64,000 bases of DNA from Celeribacter sp. PS-C1 (GCF_019429625.1 NZ_JAHXRW010000015.1:1-64000), one strand, 5' to 3'; counted from the first letter of the stretch, positions 24,862-35,149 are shown. Notes: generated by a model from the letters alone, not told the origin. Program-made: numbers and translations.

Positions 24862-26883
24862 TTAGCCCAAGAGCGCTTTGACCTGAGCCACCACGTTCTC
24901 GGCGGTGATGCCGAATTTCTCGTAAAGCTCTTCGGCAGGTGCAGAAGCGCCAAAGCGGGTCATGCCGACAAAGGCCTGTTTCGCTTCGCGGCCACGCTCG
25001 CCCAAAAGCCAGCGGTCCCAGCCGCCGTCACGCACGGCGGCCTCGACGCCGACACGCACCGGACCTGCGGGCAGGACCTTGCGACGGTAGGCTTCGTCTT
25101 GCTCGGCGAAAAGCTCCATACAGGGCATGGAAACGACGCGGGTGCCGATGCCGTTCTCTTGCAGGAGTTTGCGGGCTTCCATGGCAATCGCCACTTCAGA
25201 GCCGGTGGCGATCAGGATCGCTTCGCGTTTGCCTTCGGCCTCGGCCAGCACATAGGCGCCTTTGGACACAAGGTTGGTGTTCTTGTGCTCAGTGCGCAGC
25301 GTCGGGACGCCCTGACGGGTCAGCACCAAAACGGAGGGGGTCTTTTGCGCGGTCAGCGCGATTTCCCAGGCCTCTGCGGTCTCGACCGTGTCACAGGGAC
25401 GAATGGTCAGCGTGTTCGGCGTCGCACGGCAGATGGCGAGATGCTCGACCGGCTGGTGGGTCGGGCCGTCTTCGCCCAGACCGATGGAGTCGTGGGTCAT
25501 CACGTAAGTCACCGGGATCTGCATCAGAGCCGAGAGACGCATCGCCGGGCGCGCGTAATCGGTGAAGCAGAAGAAGGTGCCGGAGTAGGGACGGATACCG
25601 CCATGAAGCGCCATGCCGTTCATCGTGGCGGCCATGCCGTGTTCGCGGATGCCGTAATAGACGTAGCGGCCCTTGCGGTTGGTCTCGTCAAACACACCCA
25701 TGTCGCCGGTGAGCGTGTTGTTCGAGCCGGTGAGGTCGGCGGAGCCGCCGATGGTCTCGGGCATGATCGGGTTGATCACTTCGAGCACTTTTTGCGAGGA
25801 CGAGCGCGTGGCCAGCTTCGGCTGCTCTTCGGAGATCTGTTTCTTGAACGCTTTGATGATGGCGGAGAGTTTCTTCGGCGCCTCACCTGCGAAAACGCGG
25901 TTGAACTCGGCCTGACGGCGCTCGGATTGCTCTTCGAAACGGGCTTCCCAGGCGACGCGCTCTTCGCGGCCTTTGGCGCCGATCTCTTCCCACTGGGATT
26001 TGACGTCTTCGGCAACCTGATAGGCGCCCCAGTTCACGCCATAGGCGGCTTTGGCGGCGGCCAGTTGGTCGGCATCGGTCAGTGCGCCGTGGCCTTTGGA
26101 GGTGTCCTGTGCCGCGTGACCCAGAGCGATGTGGGTTTTGCAGGCGATCATCGACGGTTTCTTGGATTTTTTCGCGGCCTCGATGGCGGCGTCGATCTGT
26201 TCCGGGTCATGGCCGTCGATGGATTGAACATGCCAGCCGGAGGCTTTGAAGCGCGCCACCTGATCGGTGCGGTCGGCGATGTCTACGGTGCCGTCGATGG
26301 TGATGTTGTTGTTGTCCCAGAAAACGATCAGCTTGCCGAGTTTCTGACGACCGGCGAGCGCGATGGCTTCTTGCGACACACCTTCCATGAGACAGCCGTC
26401 GCCGGCCATCACATAGGTGTGGTGGTTCTGAAGCTTGGAACCGAAACGGGCGCGGAGCGATTCCTCTGCCATGGCGAAGCCGACGGCGTTGGAGATGCCC
26501 TGTCCGAGCGGACCGGTGGTGGTTTCAACTCCATCCAGCAGGAAGTTCTCCGGGTGACCGGCGGTTTTCGCGCCCATCTGGCGGAAGTTCTTGATCTGCT
26601 CGAGCGGCATTGCTTTGTAGCCGGTCAAATAGAGCAGGGAGTAGATCAGCATGGAGCCGTGGCCCGCCGACAGGATGAAGCGGTCGCGGTCCGGCCAAAG
26701 CGGAGCCGAGGCATCGAATTTCAGGTGCTTTTCAAACAGCACGGTGGCCACATCGGCCATGCCCATCGGCATGCCGGAGTGACCGGAATTGGCACCGGCG
26801 ACGGCATCGAGCGTCAGGGTGCGGATGGCGGCGGCACGCATCCAGTGATCGGGGTGCGCCTCGCGCAGGGTTGCGATGTCCAC
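24862..26883 (-). CDS. tkt: Transketolase
   Basis: Transfers two-carbon units between sugar phosphates in the pentose phosphate pathway. At 673 residues it has the thiamine diphosphate site [13 protein letters not shown], the DxxxN-like [13 protein letters not shown], and the pyrimidine domain with [19 protein letters not shown] start at 26883 is chosen because AAAGGAGAT sits 8 bases before it; the ATG at 26907 lies upstream of that ribosome site. It is the first gene of a leftward group with the two gap genes, each with its own signals. Confidence 0.94.
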   Translation of the reverse strand: MDIATLREAHPDHWMRAAAIRTLTLDAVAGANSGHSGMPMGMADVATVLFEKHLKFDASAPLWPDRDRFILSAGHGSMLIYSLLYLTGYKAMPLEQIKNFRQMGAKTAGHPENFLLDGVETTTGPLGQGISNAVGFAMAEESLRARFGSKLQNHHTYVMAGDGCLMEGVSQEAIALAGRQKLGKLIVFWDNNNITIDGTVDIADRTDQVARFKASGWHVQSIDGHDPEQIDAAIEAAKKSKKPSMIACKTHIALGHAAQDTSKGHGALTDADQLAAAKAAYGVNWGAYQVAEDVKSQWEEIGAKGREERVAWEARFEEQSERRQAEFNRVFAGEAPKKLSAIIKAFKKQISEEQPKLATRSSSQKVLEVINPIMPETIGGSADLTGSNNTLTGDMGVFDETNRKGRYVYYGIREHGMAATMNGMALHGGIRPYSGTFFCFTDYARPAMRLSALMQIPVTYVMTHDSIGLGEDGPTHQPVEHLAICRATPNTLTIRPCDTVETAEAWEIALTAQKTPSVLVLTRQGVPTLRTEHKNTNLVSKGAYVLAEAEGKREAILIATGSEVAIAMEARKLLQENGIGTRVVSMPCMELFAEQDEAYRRKVLPAGPVRVGVEAAVRDGGWDRWLLGERGREAKQAFVGMTRFGASAPAEELYEKFGITAENVVAQVKALLG

Positions 26884-27266
26884 GGGCGGATCTCCTTTAG
26901 CTCCCATATGAGGCCAAAATCACGGTTGATCCCCGCGATGTCTGGCCTTTCGGGCCTTCTGATAACGATGTTGGGCCAAAGTGCAAGCCGCGAGGCGGCA
27001 TGATCGGCCCCTGTGGCTCAATGAGGGCGCTGAGAAACGGGCCGGGCGGGCGGATTTCGCCGGTTTTGCCTTCGCATATTGGTAAATCCTGCCCTTTAGG
27101 CTAGGCTCACGAATCAAGAGAAAAGAGATGTTCCCGCGGATGAGCCTTGTGCGCTTCGCCCTTGAGGATAAAGGAAGTTTCGAGTTTCCTTTTCCAAAGA
27201 CGGGGCGGCATGAAAACGCAGGCGGGGCGTTGAGACAAAGACTGAGCAGAGTGTGAGTAGACGGCA
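26884..27266. other. Divergent tkt / coiled-coil gene spacer
   Basis: 383 bases with no convincing gene. A 42-codon plus-strand frame starting at 27128 was considered and not called. The spacer should hold the tkt promoter at the left and the promoter of the zapA pair at the right. An imperfect hairpin GGAA / TTCC lies near 27174-27190. Confidence 0.5.
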
Positions 27267-27842
27267 ATGAGCGAGATTTCCGATTTCGAAGCCCGGATCA
27301 CGGCGGCGCTGGAGCGGATCGGGCGCGCGGTGGCAGTGGCCGAAGAGCGCGCCGAGGCGGCCACAGAAGCGGCCAGTGAAGCCCCCGTTGGCGGAATCGC
27401 CAGCGAGGCGGCCGAGGCCGAGATCGCCCGTCTGCACGATGCCCTGGAGGAAGAGAAATCGGCCAACAGCCAGCTTGAAGAACGGGTGAAGGCGATTCAC
27501 GATCGTCAGGAAAGCCATGTTGCCGCCCTTGAGGACGAGGTCGAGACGCTTCGCCGACAGCTGATGGATCATGACCGCGAGATGCAAAAGCTGCGCCATG
27601 TGAACACCCAGCTGCGCGACAACAACGCGGCGCTGCGGGCGGCCAATGCCGAAGGTGTCGGGGATGCCGGTCTGATTGACGCGGGGCTTCATGCGGAAGT
27701 TGAGGCGCTGCGCGTTGCGCGTGCATCCGATGTCACCGAGCTGGATGCAATCCTGACCGAACTGCGCGCTGTTGTGTCGCGCCACGGGACCGAAGCGCCC
27801 GCTGTGCCGGGGGCAGACCAACGCCCGCGCGAGGAGTATTAA
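27267..27842 (+). CDS. Coiled-coil protein upstream of zapA
   Basis: A 191-residue soluble, acidic protein, mostly helical. Long heptad-like stretches run from about 45 to 130 (ARLHDALEEEKSANSQLEER, then LEDEVETLRRQLMDHDREMQ). Its stop is three bases from the zapA start, so the two are co-translated. Alphaproteobacterial zapA is often preceded by such a protein, in the manner of ZapB-like division factors; that role is inference. No enzyme motif was seen. Confidence 0.75.
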   Translation: MSEISDFEARITAALERIGRAVAVAEERAEAATEAASEAPVGGIASEAAEAEIARLHDALEEEKSANSQLEERVKAIHDRQESHVAALEDEVETLRRQLMDHDREMQKLRHVNTQLRDNNAALRAANAEGVGDAGLIDAGLHAEVEALRVARASDVTELDAILTELRAVVSRHGTEAPAVPGADQRPREEY

Positions 27843-27845
27843 GCG

Positions 27846-28259
27846 ATGCCCGAAGTGAAAATCTCCATCGGTGGCCGTGAATTCGATGTGGCCTGTCAGG
27901 CTGGCGAAGAGCATTTCCTGAAATCCGCAGCCGAACTTTTGGACAATGAGGCCTCTGTGCTTTCGAGTCAGATTGGGCGCCTGCCGGCTGAGCGGATGCT
28001 TTTGATGGCAGGCTTGATGCTTGCGGATAAGACCGCGGGTATGGAAGAGCAGATGCGCAGCCTTGAAGCCAAGCTTGGTGCGCAGGAAGCCTTGATCGAG
28101 GAAATGCGCGCGCGTCCCGAGCCGGAGCCGCAAAAGGTCGAGGTGCCTGTGGTGCCCAACGAGGTTATGGACACACTGGCCGAAATGGCGGCACGGACCG
28201 AGGCGATGGCGGCGGCCTTCGAAGAGCGTCTGGGTGTGACGGATAGTTTCGAGGCCTAA
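27846..28259 (+). CDS. zapA: Cell division protein ZapA
   Basis: Bundles FtsZ filaments at the division site. The 137-residue protein starts with the ZapA domain (VKISIGGREFDVACQAGEE, then AAELLDNEAS and ERMLLMAGLMLADK), followed by a coiled coil to the C-terminus. Adjacent to its coiled-coil partner gene; a terminator follows. Confidence 0.88.
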   Translation: MPEVKISIGGREFDVACQAGEEHFLKSAAELLDNEASVLSSQIGRLPAERMLLMAGLMLADKTAGMEEQMRSLEAKLGAQEALIEEMRARPEPEPQKVEVPVVPNEVMDTLAEMAARTEAMAAAFEERLGVTDSFEA

Positions 28260-28281
28260 GGGCCCAAGCATAAGACAGCAG

Positions 28282-28306
28282 AAAGGCGCACCGAAGTGCG
28301 CCTTTT
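28282..28306 (+). terminator. Terminator after zapA
   Basis: A 10-base stem AAAGGCGCAC / GTGCGCCTTT with loop CGAA and a T run. Confidence 0.85.
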
Positions 28307-28343
28307 GTATTTGAGGCCGTCGGACAGAAATGTTGGGCCGAAA

Positions 28344-28703
28344 TCAGGCGTTCGCTGCGCGAATCTGGTCGGCTTTTTCGGTGTCGAAAGCAACACCTTT
28401 GTCCGCCAACATCTGGTCCAGCTCGCCAGAGAGCGTCATTTCGATCACGATGTCACAACCGCCGATGAATTCACCTTTAACGTAAAGCTGCGGGATGGTC
28501 GGCCAGTCGGAGAAGTCTTTGATGCCCTGGCGGATCTCCTGATCTGCCAGCACGTTCACGTCGAGATATTCGACGCCCATGAAGTTCAGGATGCCCGCCA
28601 CTTTCGACGAGAACCCGCATTGCGGCATCTGCGAGGTGCCTTTCATGAAGAGCACGACATCATTGTCGTCGACGGTTTTCTGGATGGTTTCCTGAGCGGA
28701 CAT
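28344..28703 (-). CDS. grxD: Monothiol glutaredoxin
   Basis: A CGFS-type glutaredoxin (119 residues) that holds and delivers iron-sulfur clusters with glutathione and BolA. It has KGTSQMPQCGFSSKV with the monothiol active site near Cys33, WPTIPQLYVKGEFIGGCD and the C-terminal helix. bolA lies immediately upstream, the usual Grx4-BolA pairing. Confidence 0.94.
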   Translation of the reverse strand: MSAQETIQKTVDDNDVVLFMKGTSQMPQCGFSSKVAGILNFMGVEYLDVNVLADQEIRQGIKDFSDWPTIPQLYVKGEFIGGCDIVIEMTLSGELDQMLADKGVAFDTEKADQIRAANA

Positions 28704-28786
28704 ATGCGTTTTCCTTTGGTCGTCAGTGCATTCTGCGCCGACATGAGAATTAAGGCTCCGGCGCGAACGGCCAGTAAGCGGTGCGT

Positions 28787-29017
28787 TTAGTCGGGGGCGC
28801 GGGTGGTCAAAGCCAACGCGTGCAATTCGCCGCTGTCGAGCTTTTCCTTCAGCGTCGCATTCACGGCGCGTTGTTGCTGCACCCGGTTCATGCCTTTGAA
28901 CGAAGCGTCGATCACTTCGGCGGCGAAATGCTGACCGTCATCTCCCTGAACGATGATCTGGGCGTCTGGAAAGCCTTCGCGGATCAGGTGTTCGATATCG
29001 GTGGCGGTGATGGCCAT
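28787..29017 (-). CDS. BolA-family protein
   Basis: A 76-residue BolA/IbaG-like protein that forms a [2Fe-2S] heterodimer with monothiol glutaredoxin. It has the class II KH-like fold with the conserved HFAAEVIDASFKGMNRVQQQR, including the His cluster ligand and the FxG turn. The ATG at 29017 follows GGAGCG; a longer upstream frame is not supported. Confidence 0.9.
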   Translation of the reverse strand: MAITATDIEHLIREGFPDAQIIVQGDDGQHFAAEVIDASFKGMNRVQQQRAVNATLKEKLDSGELHALALTTRAPD

Positions 29018-29082
29018 GTAGGGCGCTCCTTGGTTGGTCGTCGGAATGAAATGTAAGGGTTGCCGCGCGGGCCTGCAAGCGT

Positions 29083-29568
29083 TCAGGCGCGGCTGTGCTG
29101 TGCAAGCGCGCTCAGGAACTGCTCGTAGTCTGATGCAAGCGTGGGCGTGTCGTCCCAAAGACGCGCGCATTTGCGCAAGAGGCGCTGGCGCTCGGCCTCC
29201 AAGGTGTCATTCAGCGCGAGGCTTTCGGCCTCGATCAACTGTTTCATGCGCTCGTGAAGGGGTTTGAGCCGCTCGAAATCCCGGATCATGGCGGGCAAAA
29301 GTGTCGGATCATGGCGCCAGCTTTCGCCGTTGAACCGCATTTGCGTGACGCGTTGCCCGGCGCCTGCGCAGTCATAAAGCACACAGCCATGATTGCCGAT
29401 CTCGTCGAGCTGATCGTGGCACGAACAGAGATGCCCATCAAGATTGGGGCAGGGCGTGCCCGCCGGTTTGTCGAAGGAAAACAGATCGCCCTTGTCGAGC
29501 GTCAGCCCAACGCAGCAGAGCGCTGCGCATTGGGAACAATCGGAGGTGAGGTCGGGCAGGTCGATCAT
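29083..29568 (-). CDS. Cys-rich YkgJ-like metal-binding protein
   Basis: A 161-residue cytoplasmic protein whose N-terminal 67 residues hold nine cysteines in the order CSQC, CC, CPNL, CSCH, GCVLYDC. This spacing resembles the YkgJ family of putative Fe/Zn-binding proteins. The rest is a helical, charged tail. It sits between purL and the bolA-grxD pair, which handle iron-sulfur clusters, so a metal-cluster role is a reasonable guess only. There is no signal peptide. Confidence 0.65.
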   Translation of the reverse strand: MIDLPDLTSDCSQCAALCCVGLTLDKGDLFSFDKPAGTPCPNLDGHLCSCHDQLDEIGNHGCVLYDCAGAGQRVTQMRFNGESWRHDPTLLPAMIRDFERLKPLHERMKQLIEAESLALNDTLEAERQRLLRKCARLWDDTPTLASDYEQFLSALAQHSRA

Positions 29569-29584
29569 AAAGCCTTCTTAACGT

Positions 29585-29613
29585 AAAAGGCCCGCCAGAG
29601 CAGCGGGCCTTTT
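29585..29613. terminator. Bidirectional-type terminator after purL
   Basis: An 11-base stem AAAAGGCCCGC / GCGGGCCTTTT. It has T runs on both strands and separates purL from the Cys-rich protein gene. Confidence 0.8.
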
Positions 29614-29614
29614 T

Positions 29615-29636
29615 GAGTATTTTTTCCAAGAAGAAG
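29615..29636. repeat. 3'-flank repeat, copy 1
   Basis: The 22-mer beginning GAGTATTTTT and ending AAGAAGAAG directly precedes the purL stop on the plus strand. A copy with 20 of 22 identical bases lies at 63498-63519, in the same place relative to trpD. Confidence 0.55.
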
Positions 29637-29637
29637 T

Positions 29638-31797
29638 TTAGCCGAAAATCTCGCCGAAAGTGCCGCGATAGAGGGCGGAAAGCTCGGAGAGCGGCGCGCT
29701 AGAGCTGCCGAAGCTGACCGTGTCACCGGCGAATTTGCCGACGGTGGCCAGCGGCACACCGGCTTGGGCCGCGGCGGCCATGAGAGCTTCGGCTTGGTCG
29801 AAGGAGCAGGCGACGAGGTAGCGGGCCTGATCTTCGCCAAAGAGCGTTGCTGTGTCGCCGCTGTCGAGATGGACGCCGACGCCAGCCTCTTCGGCCATTT
29901 CAAAGGCAGCAAGAGCCAGGCCGCCATCAGAAAGATCGGTCACGGCGTTGAACAGCGCACCGTTGGCGCGGATGAACTCGCCGTTGCGTTTTTCGGCGGC
30001 CAAATCCACATGCGGGGCATCGCCATCTTGGCGGTTGAACACCTCGTAGAGCAGGGCGGATTGACCCAGAAGACCTTCGGTTTCGCCGATCAGCACAGCG
30101 ACGTCGCCGTCCTGCGCCAGACCGGAGATCAGATCGTCCTCAGAGGCGATGAGGCCCACGGCACCGATGGTCGGGGTCGGCAGGATGCCTTCGCCGTCGG
30201 TCTCGTTGTAGAGCGAGACGTTGCCCGACACGATCGGCATGTCGAGGAAGGCAACCGCTTGGCCGATGCCGTCCAGAGCGCCGACGAATTGGCCCATGAT
30301 TTCAGGCTTTTCGGGATTTCCGAAGTTCAGGTTGTCGGTGGTCGCGAGAGGTTTCGCGCCGACAGCGGAAAGGTTGCGGTAGGCTTCGGCGACGGCTTGT
30401 TTGCCGCCCTCAATGGGGTTCGCCTTGACGTAGCGCGGGGTCACGTCGGAGGTGAAGGCCAGCATTTTGCCGGTGTCATGCACGCGGATCACCCCCGCGC
30501 CGAGGCCCGGTTTGCGCACCGTGTCGGCCATGACTTGGGTGTCGTATTGCTCGTAGACCCAGGCTTTGGAGGCGTAGTTCGGCGAAGAGATCAGGCCTTT
30601 GAGGCCGTCGATGCCGTCGATCTGGGGCACGTCGGCGACTTGCTCTGCGACAGGTGTCGGCACCCACGGACGGTCGTATTCCGGCGCGGAGGAGGCCAGC
30701 GTCGAGAGTGGGAGATCGGCCATACAGGTGCCGTTGTGCATGATGAGGAAGCGGTCCTCGGAGATGGTTTCGCCGACGATGGCGAAATCCAGATCCCACT
30801 TCTCGAAAACGGCGCGGGCCTCGGCCTCTTTCTCGGGCTTCAGAACCATGAGCATCCGTTCCTGAGACTCGGAGAGCATCATCTCATAGGCGGTCATGTT
30901 CTCTTCGCGCTGCGGCACGTTTTCGAGATCAAGGCGAATGCCGAGTTTGCCCTTGTCGCCCATTTCGACGGCGGAACATGTCAGGCCAGCGGCGCCCATG
31001 TCCTGGATCGAGATCACGGCGCCGGTGGCCATCAACTCAAGGGTGGCTTCCATCAGGCATTTCTCGGTGAACGGGTCACCAACCTGAACGGTGGGGCGTT
31101 TGTCCTCGATGGTGTCGTCGAATTCTGCAGACGCCATGGTCGCGCCACCGACGCCATCGCGGCCGGTTTTTGCGCCGAGGTAGACGACGGGCATGCCGAC
31201 GCCAGAGGCCGCCGAGTAGAAGATTTTGTCGGTTTCGGCCAGACCCGCCGCAAAGGCGTTCACAAGGCAGTTGCCGTTATAGGCCTCATGGAACCGAACT
31301 TCGCCGCCCACGGTTGGCACGCCGAAACAGTTGCCGTAGCCGCCGACGCCTTCGACGACGCCATGGACGAGCTGTTTGGTTTTCTTGTGATCTTTGACGC
31401 CGAAGGACAGTGAGTTCATCGCCGCAATGGGGCGTGCACCCATTGTGAAGACGTCGCGCAGAATGCCGCCCACGCCGGTGGCAGCACCTTGATAGGGCTC
31501 GATGTAGGAGGGGTGGTTGTGGCTTTCCATTTTGAAGACCACGCATTGCCCATCGCCGATGTCGACGATGCCTGCGTTTTCGCCCGGGCCACAGATGACT
31601 TGCGGGCCAGAGGTCGGCAGGCCGCGCAGGTGTTTCTTGGAGGACTTATAAGAACAGTGCTCGTTCCACATCGCGGAAAAGATGCCAAGCTCCGTGAAGG
31701 TCGGCTCCCGGTTCAGAATACGCAGGATCTCGGCGTATTCGTCGGGTTTGAGGCCATGGGCGGCGATGATCTCTTCGGTGATGGCGGGCTCGGTCAT
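29638..31797 (-). CDS. purL: Phosphoribosylformylglycinamidine synthase subunit PurL
   Basis: ATP-dependent amidation of FGAR in purine synthesis, acting with PurQ and PurS. The 719-residue length is the small-PurL form. Landmarks are SYKSSKKHL near the N-terminus, [33 protein letters not shown] and [27 protein letters not shown] precedes the ATG weakly. A terminator follows. Confidence 0.96.
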   Translation of the reverse strand: MTEPAITEEIIAAHGLKPDEYAEILRILNREPTFTELGIFSAMWNEHCSYKSSKKHLRGLPTSGPQVICGPGENAGIVDIGDGQCVVFKMESHNHPSYIEPYQGAATGVGGILRDVFTMGARPIAAMNSLSFGVKDHKKTKQLVHGVVEGVGGYGNCFGVPTVGGEVRFHEAYNGNCLVNAFAAGLAETDKIFYSAASGVGMPVVYLGAKTGRDGVGGATMASAEFDDTIEDKRPTVQVGDPFTEKCLMEATLELMATGAVISIQDMGAAGLTCSAVEMGDKGKLGIRLDLENVPQREENMTAYEMMLSESQERMLMVLKPEKEAEARAVFEKWDLDFAIVGETISEDRFLIMHNGTCMADLPLSTLASSAPEYDRPWVPTPVAEQVADVPQIDGIDGLKGLISSPNYASKAWVYEQYDTQVMADTVRKPGLGAGVIRVHDTGKMLAFTSDVTPRYVKANPIEGGKQAVAEAYRNLSAVGAKPLATTDNLNFGNPEKPEIMGQFVGALDGIGQAVAFLDMPIVSGNVSLYNETDGEGILPTPTIGAVGLIASEDDLISGLAQDGDVAVLIGETEGLLGQSALLYEVFNRQDGDAPHVDLAAEKRNGEFIRANGALFNAVTDLSDGGLALAAFEMAEEAGVGVHLDSGDTATLFGEDQARYLVACSFDQAEALMAAAAQAGVPLATVGKFAGDTVSFGSSSAPLSELSALYRGTFGEIFG

Positions 31798-32218
31798 GTG
31801 GGTCCCCTAAACGGCAGCTTCGCTTTGGCGTCCTCTTAGGCTGTTTGTGGCTTTGGGGAAAGAGGGAATGGCGCTGAAAGGCCTTGAAATCAGGGGCCGG
31901 GGGCGAAGCTGAAGGAAAAGAGGGAGGCTCTGAAAACCGCATTGGGGGCGTTTCGCGCGTTGCGACCGAAATTGGGGAGCGGATTTATAGCGCAGACGAA
32001 AAAAAAGGCCGAGCAAAGCTCGGCCTAAGTCCAACAGGGAGGTAAAACCGCCGCGAGTTTCCTCAATTGGCGGCCTCAGTGCTGCATTTAGGGGCAGTTT
32101 ATGAATCGTTCAAGGGATTTTCTGCGATTGCAGTGCAATGCTGTCATGCAGAAATCGCATAGCCAGAAGGGCATACCCCAACTCGCGGTCAAGAGACGGT
32201 GGACATTGGTCCTTGGGT
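31798..32218. other. Spacer between purL and LysR genes
   Basis: 421 bases with no convincing protein gene. The right part (32006-32090) shows two adjacent hairpins and a minus-strand T run that could be the 3' half of a small RNA; the rest holds the purL promoter region. Weak plus-strand frames overlap the hairpins and are not called. Confidence 0.4.
32001..32026 (-). terminator. Minus-strand terminator 190 bases beyond the LysR gene
   Basis: A 9-base stem AGGCCGAGC / GCTCGGCCT followed on the minus strand by eight T. It is too far from the LysR stop to be only its end; an independent small transcript from 32.1 kb is possible. Confidence 0.7.
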
Positions 32219-33127
32219 TTAGGCGTTCTCGTCCTCGTCGCGCATGTTGCGACGGTGGGCGTTGATTTCTTCGGTGATGAAATCGCGGAACACTTCGATC
32301 CGTTTCGAATGCCGCAGTTCTTCGGGGTAGGCGAGGAACACGGGCACTTCGCCACTCTCCAGATTGGGCAGCACCCGCACCAGATGCGGCGCGCTTTCGA
32401 CAAGGTAATCGGGCAGAACACCGATGCCGAGATGGTTCAACACAGCCTGAAGCACGCCGAAGTAGTTGTTCACGAACAACTTGGATCGAATGTCATGTTC
32501 GTTGAGCTCTTCAACCAGACGCGCCCCGGCGGCGACCTGATGTGCATTCGGGTTCTGACAGATCAGACGATGGGTCGAGAGATCGTCGACACTCGCGGGG
32601 GTGCCGTGCTTATCGAGATATTCCTGAGTGGCGAACAGGCGCATGCGAATGTTCATCAGGCGCTTGCGAATGAGATCGGCCTGCGACGGCTCTTTCATCC
32701 GAATGGCAACGTCCGCCTCACGCATCGGCAGGTCGAGCACGCGCTCTTCGAGCATCAGGTCGATCTTGAGGTCAGGGTATTTGTCATAGAGCTTGGACAG
32801 GCGTGGCGCGAGCCAGAGCGTGCCAAAGCCGGTCGCCGAGGTGACGCGCAGCTCGCCATAAACCTCTTCTTCGCTGTCGCGAATGCGCGCGGCGGCGGCG
32901 TCGAGACGTTTCGCCATAGAGCGGGTGGCCTCAAAGAGCAATTCGCCCTGTTCGGTGAGAATCAACCCGCGGGCATGGCGGTGGAACAGGGTGGTGGAGA
33001 GCGATTCTTCCAGCGCGCGGATCTGGCGCGACACGGCGGATTGGCTCAAATGCAGGGTATCCCCGGCATGAGTCAGCGATCCAGCATCTGCAACCGCGTG
33101 GAAAATTCTCAGTTTGTCCCAGTCCAT
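32219..33127 (-). CDS. LysR-family regulator
   Basis: A 302-residue protein with HTH LTHAGDTLHLSQSAVSRQIR at the N-terminus and a type-2 periplasmic-binding-like effector domain. The ATG at 33127 is preceded by AGGTGAC at good spacing; a GTG nine bases upstream is possible. It is divergent from the acyltransferase gene. The target is unknown. Confidence 0.87.
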   Translation of the reverse strand: MDWDKLRIFHAVADAGSLTHAGDTLHLSQSAVSRQIRALEESLSTTLFHRHARGLILTEQGELLFEATRSMAKRLDAAAARIRDSEEEVYGELRVTSATGFGTLWLAPRLSKLYDKYPDLKIDLMLEERVLDLPMREADVAIRMKEPSQADLIRKRLMNIRMRLFATQEYLDKHGTPASVDDLSTHRLICQNPNAHQVAAGARLVEELNEHDIRSKLFVNNYFGVLQAVLNHLGIGVLPDYLVESAPHLVRVLPNLESGEVPVFLAYPEELRHSKRIEVFRDFITEEINAHRRNMRDEDENA

Positions 33128-33366
33128 ACCCGTCACCTGCTTCGATCTACCGTCACTTTACACAATATAGGGGCTGACGGCGCGTTTTGGCCGCTTCTTT
33201 CGTTTTTTTTGCTCAGACCGCAAGTGAAATGCTTTGCGCCAACACAAATTACCGTAGGAAAGTTGAGCATTTGCAAATTTTTCAGGCGATGTTTCCGTTT
33301 GGCTTTGGCTTGGCCTTGATGCGGATTTTTCATATCGTTTTCGTGACGATCGGGGAGGATCGGGAG

Positions 33367-34335
33367 ATGTATCTCAAAGATCATGGCGTAGCCCGCTTGC
33401 CGGGAAAATTAGGGCTCCGTTCCGGTGCTTTTGACGCCGGACGGGCCGCGCGCGACATCTCCTATGCGAGTTCGGCCGCGACACGGTCAGGGCGCGTTCT
33501 GATCCGTTTGATGGAGAACGCCACCGGGCGTCTGGGCGTGATCCGCCGCGCCAAAGGCTATGACGCGGAGGTGGCCGCAGGGCGTGATTTCTGGGCGGTG
33601 ATGGCCGAGCGTTATGGGCTAAGCCTAGAGGTGATCCGGGGCAGTCTTGCCGATATTCCAGCAGAAGGCCCGCTGATCGTGGTGGCCAACCATCCCTATG
33701 GCATCCTCGATGGGCTGATGCTGGGGCATATCCTGTCGCTGGCACGTGGGGATTTTCGCATTCTGGCGCATCGCGTGTTCAAGAAGGCGGAGGACATCGA
33801 CCGGGTGATCCTGCCGATTTCTTTCGAGGAGACCAAAGAGGCGGTGGCGCTCAACCTAGAGACCCGCAAGGAGGCGCTGCGCTATCTGGCAGACGGCGGT
33901 TGTATCGGCATTTTTCCGGGGGGCACAGTATCGACCTCCGCCAAGCCTTTGGGACAACCTCTCGACCCCGGTTGGCGGGCGTTCACCGCGAAAATGGTGG
34001 CGAAATCCGGCGCCACGGTAGTGCCGATCTATTTCGACGGGGCCAATTCGCGCCTGTTTCAACTGGCGAGCCATGTGCATGCGACTTTGCGGATGGGGTT
34101 GTTGATCCGGGAATTCCGCCGCAACCTCGGCACGCCGGTGCGGGTGGCCATTGGCGATCCCATCGGGCCGGAGCGTCTGGCCGAATTCCGGGGGGATGCG
34201 AAAAAGTTGATGGATTTTCTGCGCGCCGAGACCTATTCACTATCGTCAAAGCCTTTGGTGAAGGCCGGGCTGGGCTTTGAATTCGAAGCGAAACATGGCG
34301 CAAAGGTCCGACAGGGCCTGAAGGATCGGTATTGA
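33367..34335 (+). CDS. Lysophospholipid acyltransferase-family protein
   Basis: A 322-residue PlsC-type acyltransferase: the NHPYGILD box (NHX4D) near residue 110 and the later FPGGTVSTS region (block III-like). No strong N-terminal helix is seen, so membrane contact is probably peripheral. The ATG at 33367 follows GGGAGGAT. murI starts one base after its stop, so the two are coupled. The acceptor lipid is not predictable; ornithine-lipid OlsA-like or hemolysin-like proteins have this architecture. Confidence 0.82.
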   Translation: MYLKDHGVARLPGKLGLRSGAFDAGRAARDISYASSAATRSGRVLIRLMENATGRLGVIRRAKGYDAEVAAGRDFWAVMAERYGLSLEVIRGSLADIPAEGPLIVVANHPYGILDGLMLGHILSLARGDFRILAHRVFKKAEDIDRVILPISFEETKEAVALNLETRKEALRYLADGGCIGIFPGGTVSTSAKPLGQPLDPGWRAFTAKMVAKSGATVVPIYFDGANSRLFQLASHVHATLRMGLLIREFRRNLGTPVRVAIGDPIGPERLAEFRGDAKKLMDFLRAETYSLSSKPLVKAGLGFEFEAKHGAKVRQGLKDRY

Positions 34336-34336
34336 G

Positions 34337-35149
34337 ATGGCAGTCGGTATTTTTGACAGTGGTTTGGGCGGGTTGACGGTCTATGACGCGGTGTCGAAAC
34401 GTCTGCCCGACGTGCCGCTCGTCTATTTCGGTGACAATGCGCATGCGCCTTACGGGGTGCGGACGGCGGATGATATTTACGACCTGACCACGACGGCGGT
34501 GGAGCGGCTTTGGGAGGCGGGCTGCGATCTCGTTATTCTCGCCTGTAACACTGCCTCTGCGGCGGCGTTGCGGCGGATGCAGGAAAGCTGGATCCCGCGC
34601 GAGAAACGCGTCTTGGGAGTTTTTGTGCCGTTGATCGAGGCGCTGACGGAACGGCAATGGGGCGACAACTCGCCGCCACGCGAAGTCGATGTGAAACATG
34701 TGGCGCTGTTTGCGACGCCTGCGACCGTGGCGTCCCGGGCGTTTCAACGCGAGCTGGCGTTCCGCGCCATCGGTGTCGATGTCGAGGCGCAGGCCTGTGG
34801 CGGTGTGGTCGACGCGATTGAAGACGGCGATATGATCCTCGCTGACGCTCTAGTGCGCTCGCATGTTGACGCACTCAAACGCAAGATGCCGACGCCGGAC
34901 GCGGCCATTCTGGGCTGCACCCACTATCCGATGATGGAAGAGGTGTTTCAGGATGCGCTCGGCTCGGACGTGAAAGTGTTCAGCCAAGCCAATCTGGTGG
35001 CCTCTTCTCTCGACGACTACCTGAAACGTCATCCGCAGATGGTAGGGCCGGGCACCGAGTCGATGTTTCTGACCACGGGCGATCCGGTCAAAGTGTCACG
35101 CGGGGCGACGCAGTTTTTGCGACGAAAAGTCGAGTTCATCAAAGCGTGA
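34337..35149 (+). CDS. murI: Glutamate racemase
   Basis: Makes D-glutamate for peptidoglycan. At 270 residues it has [12 protein letters not shown] at the N-terminus, [11 protein letters not shown], the first catalytic Cys in [11 protein letters not shown] and the second in LGCTHYPMM. It is translationally coupled to the acyltransferase upstream. Confidence 0.95.
   Translation: MAVGIFDSGLGGLTVYDAVSKRLPDVPLVYFGDNAHAPYGVRTADDIYDLTTTAVERLWEAGCDLVILACNTASAAALRRMQESWIPREKRVLGVFVPLIEALTERQWGDNSPPREVDVKHVALFATPATVASRAFQRELAFRAIGVDVEAQACGGVVDAIEDGDMILADALVRSHVDALKRKMPTPDAAILGCTHYPMMEEVFQDALGSDVKVFSQANLVASSLDDYLKRHPQMVGPGTESMFLTTGDPVKVSRGATQFLRRKVEFIKA

Noticed and set aside
24634-27003. A 789-codon open frame on the plus strand across tkt
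   Set aside because: It lies antisense to a certain transketolase gene, is rich in His/Gly/Arg as expected of an antisense frame in high-GC DNA, and has no ribosome-binding site or domain.
27128-27257. 42-codon frame starting MFPRMSLVRFALED in the tkt/zapA spacer
   Set aside because: The ribosome site is weak (AAAAGAG), no family pattern is visible and it spans a region likely to be promoter and leader.
29764-31413. A 549-codon plus-strand frame across purL
   Set aside because: Antisense shadow of purL with no family features; the purL reading is unambiguous.
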